21,455 nucleotides of DNA, from assembly GCA_013360825.1 (NCBI GenBank), contig JABWAY010000029.1:1-21455 (forward strand), given 5' to 3'. The translations under genes and the position numbers were made by a program. This document shows, piece by piece, positions 1-6,156 of this stretch. Every line of letters begins with the position of its first letter. The stretch's first letter is position 1. This DNA comes from Candidatus Brocadiia bacterium. GTDB taxonomy: Bacteria; Planctomycetota; MHYJ01; WSZJ01. Below the pieces are notes generated by a model. It did not search any database and was not told the DNA's origin. It saw only the letters and a list, made by a program, of their open reading frames with translations.

Positions 1-142
1 CGGCGGCGGGGGTCTCCGCGGGGCGGTCCCCTCCCCCCGCCGCAGGCGGCGCATCCCCGGAACCCTGAGACGCCCCCGCGGGGGCCGGAACGGAGTCCGG
101 CGACGCGGTGGGATCGGGACCGGCCGGCAGCGAATCGCTCAT
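1..142 (-). CDS. Unknown protein, N-terminal fragment, Pro/Ala/Gly-rich
   Basis: An open frame starts at an ATG at 142 and runs off the left edge without a stop, giving 47 codons. The visible part (beginning MSDSLPAGPDP) is rich in Pro, Ala, Gly, Ser and Asp and looks disordered; it shows no signal peptide or domain. The gene is divergent from the exoribonuclease at 288. A TAGAAT -10-like box on the minus strand (158 to 153) lies 10 bases before the ATG and no Shine-Dalgarno sequence is seen, so a very short leader is likely. In such GC-rich DNA a 47-codon open frame can occur by chance; the promoter-like box and the divergent arrangement are the main reasons to keep it. Function unknown. Confidence 0.45.
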   Translation of the reverse strand, partial: MSDSLPAGPDPTASPDSVPAPAGASQGSGDAPPAAGGGDRPAETPAA

Positions 143-152
143 CGGGGCGGGG

Positions 153-158
153 ATTCTA
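153..158 (-). promoter_or_regulatory. -10-like box for the left-edge gene
   Basis: TAGAAT on the minus strand, ending 10 bases before the ATG at 142. No convincing -35 was identified. It resembles other TAnnnT boxes placed just before start codons in this window. Confidence 0.35.
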
Positions 159-253
159 CGGGACCGGAGGGCAGGGGCGCGAATGAGAAGTTCCGGCCCG
201 GCCGGAAACGCGGACTCCGCCCCCCCCCGCCTCCCCCTTCCCCGTTTCCCCCC

Positions 254-281
254 TTCACGCCCCGCCGATCTCCGGTATCCT
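254..281 (+). promoter_or_regulatory. Leaderless-type promoter of the exoribonuclease gene
   Basis: TATCCT at 276-281 is followed by exactly six bases and the ATG at 288. A weak -35 match (TTCACG, 254-259) lies 16 bases upstream. With transcription starting about 7 bases after the -10 box, the mRNA would begin at or next to the start codon. No Shine-Dalgarno sequence is present. Confidence 0.45.
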
Positions 282-287
282 CCCCGG

Positions 288-1265
288 ATGAGCGAGACAC
301 CCCGCATCGACATTGCCGACCTGACCGGGACGGAGGCCATCGAGCAGGTCTTCCTCCTCTCGAACATCGAGGTCCGCCAGAAGAAGAACGGCGAGCCGTT
401 CCTGAACCTGGAGCTCGCCGACCGCTCCGGGCGGATGCAGGCGAAGGTCTGGGACAACGCGGACGCGGTCCAGCAGCGGATCCGGACCGGGGACTACGTG
501 CGGGTGCGGGGGCAGGTGAAGATCTACAACAAGCGGCTGGACATGACCGTGCAGACGATCCTGGCGGTGGACGACAAGCTGGTGGACAAGTCGGCGTTCG
601 TCCCCCGGACGCGCAAGGACATCGGGGAGATGGCGCGGGCCTACCGGGAGATCGTGAACGGGATCCGCAACGAGTGGCTGAAGACGGTGCTGCGGACGTT
701 CGTGGAGGACGAGGAGTGGTTCGCGAAGTTCTGCGAGTCCCCCGCCGCGGTGCGGCTGCATCACGCGTGCATCGGCGGCCTGCTCGAGCACGTCCTGACG
801 CTCTCCCGGGTCGCCCTCGCCATCGCCCCCCTCTACCCGATGCTGGACCGGGACCTCCTCCTCACGGGGATCTTCCTGCACGACGTGGGGAAGGTCCGGG
901 AACTCTCCTCCGACCGCGCCTTCGCCTACACCGATGAGGGGCGCCTCATGGGGCACATCACGATCGGGGCGCAGATGCTGGAAGAGGTCGTGCGCGGGAT
1001 CCAGGGGTTTCCGGAGGAGCTCCGGCTGCGCCTGCAGCACATGATCCTCTCGCACCACGGGGAATTCGAGTACGGGTCCCCGGTGCTCCCCGCCACGATG
1101 GAGGCGGTCGCCCTGCATCACATCGACAACATCGACGCGAAGATTTACGCCTTCGACCAGGCGCTGCGGGAGAGCACGACCGGCGACGAGCGCTGGACGG
1201 AGTACAACAAGATGTTCGACCGCTACCTGTTCAAGGGAACGGGCGGAACCGCGCCGGCCCCGTAA
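288..1265 (+). CDS. yhaM: 3'-5' exoribonuclease, YhaM family (OB fold + HD domain)
   Basis: The 325-residue protein has the YhaM layout: an N-terminal OB-fold nucleic-acid-binding domain (about residues 12-95, with the NGEPFLNLELADRSG strand pair) and a C-terminal HD phosphohydrolase domain (about 150-300). Metal-binding positions are visible: the HH pair at 158-159, the HD doublet H198-D199 in GIFLHDVGK, H256-H257 in ILSHHGEF, and the HHIDNIDAK block at 277-285. Family members degrade RNA, and in some cases single-stranded DNA, from the 3' end in the cytoplasm; length matches the Bacillus protein (about 314). An open frame extends upstream to 108, but the added residues are low-complexity and the ATG at 288 sits six bases after a -10 box, so I chose 288. 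The next gene follows after 57 bases. The family call is secure; the exact substrate is inference. Confidence 0.88.
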   Translation: MSETPRIDIADLTGTEAIEQVFLLSNIEVRQKKNGEPFLNLELADRSGRMQAKVWDNADAVQQRIRTGDYVRVRGQVKIYNKRLDMTVQTILAVDDKLVDKSAFVPRTRKDIGEMARAYREIVNGIRNEWLKTVLRTFVEDEEWFAKFCESPAAVRLHHACIGGLLEHVLTLSRVALAIAPLYPMLDRDLLLTGIFLHDVGKVRELSSDRAFAYTDEGRLMGHITIGAQMLEEVVRGIQGFPEELRLRLQHMILSHHGEFEYGSPVLPATMEAVALHHIDNIDAKIYAFDQALRESTTGDERWTEYNKMFDRYLFKGTGGTAPAP

Positions 1266-1291
1266 CCTCCAACGCCCGCTCCCGCCCGCCG

Positions 1292-1297
1292 TACCAT
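1292..1297 (+). promoter_or_regulatory. -10-like box before the first secreted paralogue
   Basis: TACCAT lies 25 bases before the ATG at 1323. A GAGG motif within the short leader could be the ribosome binding site. No good -35 is visible, so this is a weak call. Confidence 0.25.
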
Positions 1298-1322
1298 CTT
1301 GACACCCCCGAGGATTCCCCCC

Positions 1323-2195
1323 ATGCGCATCGCTGCCGTGCTCGCCGCCTTCGCCTTCGCCCTCCCCGCCGCCGCCCAGGACGAAAACGGCGCCCTGAAG
1401 GCGTACGACCGCGCCGTCCGCAACATGAACGAGTCCGCGGGGTACCACCTGGAATCGAAAATCGGGTTCGAGATGGGCGGCGCCCCCATGGAGGGCGGGT
1501 CGGTCGAGGGGGTCATCGTCAATCCGGGCTTCGGTCACTTCAAGGTGACCATCGCCGGCAACACCATCGAGCTGTTCAAGGAAAAGGACGCGGTCGCGAT
1601 CCACAACCCGCAGTCGGGGAAATGGGAAGCGCAGTCGACCAACCAGACGCTGGATTTCTTCGTGAAGATCTTCAACCTCGGCGAGCTCCTGGAGCAGCTC
1701 CAGGGGGACGCGCAGAAGGCGGAGTTCGGCGAGACCGAGGAGATCGGGAAGCGGGAGTGCCGGACGGTGGAGTTCGGCGTGGCGCAGGCGACGCTGAAGA
1801 CGCTGATGGAGGGGAAGGCCCAGGCGGGACTCGGCGTGACGCCCGAGAACACGACCATGACCGTGAAGGCCTGGCTGGACAAGAAGGAGAAGCTGCCGCG
1901 TCAGATCCGGATCGTGATCGACGTCGAGCTGAGGGGGCTTCCCGGGGCGCCGGACGGCGAGGAGTGGGAGGACTGGGAGGAGGAGGACGGCGGGAAGAAG
2001 AAAGAGGAGGGCGAGGGGAAGAAGGAGGAGGACGAGGAGGATGAAATCCCGCCGATGAAGGTCGCGATCACGGTCACCGCCCAGATCCGCAATTACGGGG
2101 AGGACCTGAAGGTGAATGTTCCTCCGGCGGCCCGGAAGGTGCTGGACGCGCAGAAGACAACCGAGACCGAGCCCGGGGAGGAGAAAGAGGAGTAG
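1323..2195 (+). CDS. Secreted protein, tandem paralogue 1 (acidic insert)
   Basis: The 290-residue protein starts with a signal peptide (residues 1-18, cleavage after AAA). The mature part alternates short strands and amphipathic segments, includes FFVKIFNLGELLE (112-124), and has a very acidic, Lys/Glu-rich stretch at 211-242. It ends in a conserved block (about 245-274) closing with ARKVL. It aligns along its length with the neighbour at 2398, also 290 residues, so the two are tandem duplicates. The fold could resemble LolA/LppX-type beta sheets that carry lipids, but no diagnostic motif supports this. ATG 1323 was chosen over a TTG at 1299 because it places the signal peptide at the N-terminus. 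Function unknown; probably periplasmic. Confidence 0.75.
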   Translation: MRIAAVLAAFAFALPAAAQDENGALKAYDRAVRNMNESAGYHLESKIGFEMGGAPMEGGSVEGVIVNPGFGHFKVTIAGNTIELFKEKDAVAIHNPQSGKWEAQSTNQTLDFFVKIFNLGELLEQLQGDAQKAEFGETEEIGKRECRTVEFGVAQATLKTLMEGKAQAGLGVTPENTTMTVKAWLDKKEKLPRQIRIVIDVELRGLPGAPDGEEWEDWEEEDGGKKKEEGEGKKEEDEEDEIPPMKVAITVTAQIRNYGEDLKVNVPPAARKVLDAQKTTETEPGEEKEE

Positions 2196-2322
2196 GACGG
2201 TCCCGGAACCGCGAGGATGCGTGGAGATCCGGGCCCGGAATGCCGACAATGGACAGGGGGAACAGAGTCGGCCGCACGCAGGAATTCCAGGGCCCGCAGG
2301 ACCCCGCGGCCCCCGGATCCGG

Positions 2323-2328
2323 TAGGAT
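2323..2328 (+). promoter_or_regulatory. -10-like box between the two paralogues
   Basis: TAGGAT lies 69 bases before the second paralogue's ATG within a 202-base spacer that holds no gene. It suggests separate transcription of the second copy, but no -35 is evident. Confidence 0.2.
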
Positions 2329-2397
2329 GGGGCCCACCGCCGGTCCGCCCGACCTGCCCGGACGCCCCCGCCTCACTCCCTTCGGACCACCACTCCC

Positions 2398-3270
2398 ATG
2401 CGCCGACCGATCTCGACCCTGACCCCGCCGCTTCTCCTCCTGGCCCTCGCCGGCCCCGCGGCGGCCGACGACACCGCGGAGGTCCTCGACCGGGTCGGGA
2501 AGGCGGTGGAGTCCCTGGGGGCGCGCGACGGTTACGGTGTCGACGCCGACTGGACGCTGGAGGGGGAGAAGCTGAAGGAGCCGGTCAAGGGGAAGGTCCG
2601 CTCCGTGATCCGCCACAAGGACGCGTTCGTGATGCTGCGGGGGACGTTCGAGGACGGGCGCGACGCGACGGTCTACCAGAAGGGGGAAGTGATCGCCGCG
2701 CAGGACGCGGAGACGCAGAGCTGGGGGCCGGTCAGCGGGGACGCCCGGGCGAAGTTCGTCCTCCAGATGTTCAACATGCGGTCCTTTCTCGAGCGGTCGC
2801 GCGCCATGGGCGTCCGCGGCCGGTTCGAGCGGGCGGAGGACGAAGGCTTTCTGCGCCTCGTCTGGGAGGCCGACGCCGCGAAGCTCAAGGACCTCCTCAC
2901 GGAGGCGGAGGCCGGAAAGGCGCTCGTCAACGGCGTGCTCGAGAACGCCACCATGCGCGTCGCGCTGGAAGTCCGGCGCGGGACCAACGAGCCGCGCAGG
3001 CTCGAAGTCGTGATCCACGCCGACTCGACGCGCCCGCCGGTCCGCGAGGGTTCGGAGGCCCCGCCGGACGAGTGGGGAACGGAGCCGCGCCGGGACGACG
3101 AGCCCTGGGGGGACGAGGAGACGCCGAAGGAGCCGGAGAAAAAGGAACCCGCGGCGCCGCGGGAACCGGTGAAGGAACGGATCACCGTGACCATCCGTGC
3201 GACCCCGGACCTGAAGGCGAGCCTCGATGTGCCGGTGCCGGACGAGGCGCGCAAGGTCCTCGGGAACTGA
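2398..3270 (+). CDS. Secreted protein, tandem paralogue 2
   Basis: This 290-residue protein has a signal peptide (1-23, cleavage after AAA before DDTAE). It is homologous to the upstream gene: FVLQMFNMRSFLE (120-132) matches FFVKIFNLGELLE; ENATMRVALEV with a following R-rich strand (182-207) matches ENTTMTVKAWL; and the C-terminal strand block ending in ARKVL (260-288) matches as well. Between the last two blocks lies a charged, Pro-rich linker (213-259), the counterpart of the acidic insert in copy 1 but with different sequence. No catalytic motif or lipobox is visible. The gene ends 15 bases before the stop of the opposing HEAT-repeat gene. Function unknown; the pair probably does related jobs in the cell envelope. 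Confidence 0.75.
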   Translation: MRRPISTLTPPLLLLALAGPAAADDTAEVLDRVGKAVESLGARDGYGVDADWTLEGEKLKEPVKGKVRSVIRHKDAFVMLRGTFEDGRDATVYQKGEVIAAQDAETQSWGPVSGDARAKFVLQMFNMRSFLERSRAMGVRGRFERAEDEGFLRLVWEADAAKLKDLLTEAEAGKALVNGVLENATMRVALEVRRGTNEPRRLEVVIHADSTRPPVREGSEAPPDEWGTEPRRDDEPWGDEETPKEPEKKEPAAPREPVKERITVTIRATPDLKASLDVPVPDEARKVLGN

Positions 3271-3285
3271 GGGCCGCCGGACCCC

Positions 3286-3735
3286 CTACTTCTTCTTCGA
3301 CGCGCCTTCCCCGAACATCTTCTTCTTCGCATCCCAGGCAAGCTTCCCCGACGCCGCCTTCCACCACCCCTCGTACGCCTTTTTCGCCGCCGCGCAGTTT
3401 TCCGCGCTCTCATGGTCGGCCGTGATTCCCGCGCCGGTGGTGCTCTGGAGCGCGACCGCGGCGCGCTTCCGGAACTCATGCTTCTCGTGCGCCAGGACAT
3501 CGATCAGCTTCGGCAGCGCCTCGGCCTGCCCGAGGAGGGCGAGGGCGAACCAGGCGGCGACGCGGACGGCCTCGACCTCGTCCTCCACGAACGCTTTCAC
3601 GCCGGCGACGGCCTCGGGCCCGCCATAGACCCCCATGTTCGCCACGCCGGAGGCGCGGCGCCCGGGATCGCGCTGGCGGGACTCGGCGACGGCCTGGTCG
3701 AAACCGACGGGCGTTCCGGGCTTGCGCTGCAGCAT
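3286..3735 (-). CDS. HEAT-repeat-like protein
   Basis: The 149-residue protein contains two HEAT-like helical hairpins: GGPEAVAGVKAFVEDEVEAV with the following helix (about 38-68), and EALPKLIDVLAHEKHEFRKR with the following helix (about 72-99). A Lys-rich tail with Trp residues (118-149) follows. Such repeats act as protein-protein scaffolds; no enzymatic motif is present and there is no signal peptide, so it is probably cytoplasmic. The ATG at 3735 follows a strong AAAGGAG ribosome binding site that overlaps the TAA stop of the methyltransferase gene (3749-3751). The two are therefore surely cotranscribed and probably translationally coupled. A longer frame upstream is low complexity. The repeat call is moderately secure; the partner is unknown. 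Confidence 0.7.
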   Translation of the reverse strand: MLQRKPGTPVGFDQAVAESRQRDPGRRASGVANMGVYGGPEAVAGVKAFVEDEVEAVRVAAWFALALLGQAEALPKLIDVLAHEKHEFRKRAAVALQSTTGAGITADHESAENCAAAKKAYEGWWKAASGKLAWDAKKKMFGEGASKKK

Positions 3736-3748
3736 GGATCGGGCTCCT

Positions 3749-4465
3749 TTAGGGGGGCCGGGTCCCGGAGTGGAGGGTGACGCCCCCGAAGGCGAAGCTG
3801 CGCCAGGAGACATCGGCGAAGCCTGAACCGCGCATCAGGCCGGCGAACTCCTCCGCCGGGGCGAAGGCCTCTGCGGACTTGGGGAGGTAGTTGTAAGCGT
3901 CGGCGGCGTTCCGGGCAAGCAATCGTCCGAGCCAGGGGACGACGCCGCGGAAGTAGAGGCGGAAACCGAGGCGGCCGAACCACCCGGCGGGGCGTGCGGA
4001 CTCGAGGACGTGGAGGCGTCCCGCGGGTGCGAGGATGCGGAGGAGTTCCCGGAGGGCGGCGGAGACATCGGCGACGTTCCGGATCCCCCAGCCGACGGTG
4101 GCGGACCGGAAGGCGGCGTCCGCGAACGGGAGCCGCAGCGTGTCGGCCCGGGCGAGGCGGATCCGCGGGTCCCCCGCCGTCTTTGCGCGGCCGACGGTCA
4201 GCATCCCCTGGGAAAAGTCGGTGCCGACGACCGTCGCCCCCGGGACTTCCCTCCGGATCGAGAGCGCGAGATCCGCCGTCCCCGTGCACGCATCGAGCGC
4301 CCTCCCTCCCCCGGCCAGGTCCCGCGCCACCTCGCGCGCCGCCGCCCGCCGCCACGCCCCGTGCCGCCCGAACGTCATCACCCCGTTCATGCGGTCGTAC
4401 GACGGGCCGATCCGGTCGAACATCCCGGCAATCTTCTCCGGCGCCTTCGAGAGAGGGTCGCTCAC
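3749..4465 (-). CDS. menG: Demethylmenaquinone methyltransferase, UbiE/MenG family
   Basis: This 238-residue class I SAM-dependent methyltransferase has the UbiE/MenG signature. The N-terminus contains MFDRIGPSYDRMN. Motif I is ALDACTGTADLAL, which binds SAM. It is followed by VVGTDFSQGML, an acidic RADTLRLPFAD segment and WGIRNVADVSAALREL, the counterpart of the family's GLRNV block. Length fits the family (230-250). The enzyme adds the final methyl group to the quinone ring in menaquinone or ubiquinone synthesis at the inner membrane face. The start is a GTG at 4465 that overlaps the TGA of the upstream gene in a GTGA junction, indicating translational coupling. A UbiD-family gene elsewhere in the window (14161) may belong to the same pathway. 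Confidence 0.85.
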   Translation of the reverse strand: MSDPLSKAPEKIAGMFDRIGPSYDRMNGVMTFGRHGAWRRAAAREVARDLAGGGRALDACTGTADLALSIRREVPGATVVGTDFSQGMLTVGRAKTAGDPRIRLARADTLRLPFADAAFRSATVGWGIRNVADVSAALRELLRILAPAGRLHVLESARPAGWFGRLGFRLYFRGVVPWLGRLLARNAADAYNYLPKSAEAFAPAEEFAGLMRGSGFADVSWRSFAFGGVTLHSGTRPP

Positions 4466-4893
4466 GGCTGCCCCCCCGCCCACCGCTCCGTCCTCCGGTG
4501 CCGCCCCAGCCCGACCGTGTCGAACTCGTCCTTCCCCTCCTCCGCAACCACGCCGAGGAGGCGAAGCGCCAGGTTGATCGCATCGATCGAATCCGAGGAG
4601 AGCAGAATCTCCCCGCGCTCCTCCACCAGCGACCACTGCGCCCCCTGCCCGCCCCAGAACTCCGCGCCGACGTACGCCAGCCGCCCCGCGCTCGAGACCT
4701 CCCGCAGCCAGTGCCCCATCGCCCCGGTGCCGGCCTCAGGAAACCGCCGGTCAATCCCCTCCCGCACGCGATCCACGAGCGGCAGGAGCGAAAGCCCGCC
4801 CTCCAGCGCGACCGCAGAACCGCCTCCACACGCCGCCGCCGCGCGCTCCACCGCCACCCCGCCGCCGATCACCGCTTCCAGCGAATAGCTCAC
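4462..4893 (-). CDS. Conserved-looking protein of unknown function, first gene of menG operon
   Basis: I do not recognise this 143-residue protein with confidence. It starts MSYSLEAVIGG. A Gly-rich aromatic segment (YVGAEFWGGQGAQWSLVEE, about 74-92) is followed by a helical stretch (SIDAINLALRLLG, about 101-113), then DEFDTVGLGRHR near the C-terminus. It has no signal peptide or membrane segment. The GTG start at 4893 lies exactly six bases after a TAGAAT box on the minus strand, implying a leaderless mRNA. Its stop overlaps the menG start, so it is the first gene of a three-gene operon. The layout (small globular protein ending in a GLGRHRR-type tail) recalls uncharacterised small proteins of high-GC bacteria, but that is an impression only. 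Confidence 0.7.
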   Translation of the reverse strand: MSYSLEAVIGGGVAVERAAAACGGGSAVALEGGLSLLPLVDRVREGIDRRFPEAGTGAMGHWLREVSSAGRLAYVGAEFWGGQGAQWSLVEERGEILLSSDSIDAINLALRLLGVVAEEGKDEFDTVGLGRHRRTERWAGGQP

Positions 4894-4910
4894 GCGCCTA
4901 TTCTACGCGC
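4894..4910. promoter_or_regulatory. 17-bp bidirectional leaderless promoter
   Basis: The entire gap between two divergent GTG start codons is 17 bp. On the plus strand TATTCT (4899-4904) is followed by six bases and GTG 4911. On the minus strand TAGAAT (4905-4900) is followed by six bases and GTG 4893. The two -10 boxes overlap by five bases. The ends, start codons included, form a near-palindrome (CACGCG ... CGCGTG). A possible plus-strand -35 (TTCCAG, 4876-4881) lies 17 bases upstream, inside the opposing gene. Confidence 0.55.
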
Positions 4911-5507
4911 GTGCCCGAATCCCCCGCCACCCAGGCCCCGACGCCGCCGTCCTCACCGGAGAAGCGCCGCATGAATCCGCAGCAGCTGCTGTCGTACGCC
5001 ATCCTCCTCGTCGCCGTCGCCGCGCTCGCCGCGGTCACCTGGCGATCCCGCGGAAGCTCGGGACTCACCGAGGCGGGGAAAGCCGGGGGCGGATTGTTCC
5101 TCTCGGTTCTCCCGAACCTCATCCTCGGATTCACCCTCGCCGGCCTCCTGCAGGTCGTGCTCCCCCGCGACGCGATCGCCCGCTGGATGGGGGACGGGTC
5201 CGGCTGGCGCGGCCTCGCATTCGGCTCCGTCGCAGGCATGCTCACCCCCGGCGGCCCGTTCACGCACTTCCCCATCCTCGCCGGCTTCCTCCGGGCCGGC
5301 GCCGGGGTCGGTCCCGTCGCGGCCTACATCGCCGGCTGGGCGCTCCTCGGCCTCAACCGGATCGTCGTCTGGGAGATTCCCATCCTCGGCTGGCGCTTCG
5401 TCCTCGCCCGCTTCGTCGCCTGCCTCCTCATCCCCCCGACCTGCGGGTGGCTCACAGGACACCTCTACCGCTTCGCGAACTTCCTCGCCAGCAGGTCCCA
5501 GGTCTGA
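4911..5507 (+). CDS. Small permease of the ArsP/DUF318-like family
   Basis: The 198-residue protein has about four to five membrane segments (near 25-43, 62-85, 105-130, 136-160 and 165-180). It carries the permease signature PGGPFTHFPILAGFLRAGAG (about 124-143), followed by an AYIAGWALLGLNR helix and a WEIPILGWRF loop. Family members are inner-membrane permeases, some linked to arsenical export; this short form is roughly half the size of ArsP, so it may dimerise. The GTG at 4911 sits six bases after a -10 box. An internal ATG at 4971 has a GGAG nine bases upstream and would give 178 residues, dropping a hydrophilic Pro-rich N-terminus; this start is a real alternative. Its 3' end overlaps the opposing HIT gene by 43 bp. 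Substrate unknown. Confidence 0.7.
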   Translation: MPESPATQAPTPPSSPEKRRMNPQQLLSYAILLVAVAALAAVTWRSRGSSGLTEAGKAGGGLFLSVLPNLILGFTLAGLLQVVLPRDAIARWMGDGSGWRGLAFGSVAGMLTPGGPFTHFPILAGFLRAGAGVGPVAAYIAGWALLGLNRIVVWEIPILGWRFVLARFVACLLIPPTCGWLTGHLYRFANFLASRSQV

Positions 5508-5980
5508 AGAAGCGTCAGCGGCAGCACCTTCGTGTCGCCCAGAATCGGCATGAAGTTGGTATCCCCGTTCCACCGGGGAACCAGGTGCAGGTGAATGTGC
5601 CCCGGCAGCCCCGCCCCCGCCGCGCGCCCCAGGTTGATTCCCAGGTTGTACCCCTGCGGCTGCATCTCCCCGTCCAGCACCCCGCGCGCCCGGTCCGCCA
5701 GCCGCCAGATCTCCGTCACCTCCGCGTCCTTCAGATCCTCCATCCCCGCCACGTGCCGGTACGGCGCCACCAGCAGATGCCCGTTGTTGTAAGGAAACCG
5801 GTTCAGGATCACGAACGCCTTCCGCCCGCGATGCAGGATCAGATTCTCACGGTCCTGCTTCAGCCGCGGCAGGTCGCAGAGAAAGCACGGCCCCGGATCC
5901 TTCGAGGCCGACGCCTTGATGTACTCCATGCGCCAGGGGGCCCACAGCCGCGCCAGCCCCGGCGGCATCCGGTGCTTCAT
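5465..5980 (-). CDS. HIT-family (histidine triad) nucleotide hydrolase/phosphorylase
   Basis: The 171-residue protein shows the histidine triad GHIHLHLVPRW (H128, H130, H132), the catalytic site of nucleotide-binding HIT proteins. A CFLC pair (C32, C35) near the N-terminus and RFPYNNGHLLVAPYRHV (61-77) match the Fhit/Ap4A-phosphorylase-like branch, whose Cys pair can help bind zinc. Such enzymes cleave dinucleoside polyphosphates or AMP conjugates in the cytoplasm. The ATG at 5980 follows only a weak G-rich ribosome site; an ATG at 5968 is the alternative. The gene lies just downstream of the tRNA-Gly terminator, so its promoter must be short or read-through must occur. Its 3' end overlaps the permease gene by 43 bp, tail to tail. 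Confidence 0.85.
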   Translation of the reverse strand: MKHRMPPGLARLWAPWRMEYIKASASKDPGPCFLCDLPRLKQDRENLILHRGRKAFVILNRFPYNNGHLLVAPYRHVAGMEDLKDAEVTEIWRLADRARGVLDGEMQPQGYNLGINLGRAAGAGLPGHIHLHLVPRWNGDTNFMPILGDTKVLPLTLLQTWDLLARKFAKR

Positions 5981-5993
5981 CCGGCGCCCCCCG

Positions 5994-6024
5994 AAAAAAA
6001 AAGGAAGTGCAGCGAGGCACTTCC
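5994..6024 (-). terminator. Rho-independent terminator after tRNA-Gly
   Basis: On the minus strand a perfect 8-bp stem (6024-6017 with 6010-6003, six-base loop) is followed by a run of nine Ts. It begins five bases past the tRNA discriminator base. Confidence 0.85.
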
Positions 6025-6028
6025 GGGA

Positions 6029-6100
6029 AGCGGGCGATGGGATTCGAACCCACGACGTCGACCTTGGGAAGGTCGCATTCTACCACTGAATTACGCCCGC
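6029..6100 (-). tRNA. tRNA-Gly (anticodon CCC)
   Basis: A full cloverleaf can be folded on the minus strand. The acceptor stem is GCGGGCG with CGCCCGC, there is a D arm with GGTA, and the anticodon stem CGACC/GGTCG encloses the loop TTCCCAA. The T arm is GTGGG-TTCGAAT-CCCAT. The loop gives anticodon CCC, glycine. The discriminator base is T, as usual for bacterial tRNA-Gly, and the CCA end is not encoded. The gene lies between serS upstream and the HIT gene downstream and has its own terminator. Confidence 0.95.
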
Positions 6101-6156
6101 GGAACGGCGTACAGCTTAGTGCGGCCCGGGGCGGAAAGCAAGGAGGGCGTGCCGCC

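Noticed and set aside
255..2249. A 664-codon open frame on the minus strand
   Set aside because: It lies opposite the exoribonuclease and first secreted paralogue, is repetitive in Leu, Arg, Pro and Gly, and has no recognisable domain. High GC leaves antisense frames open.
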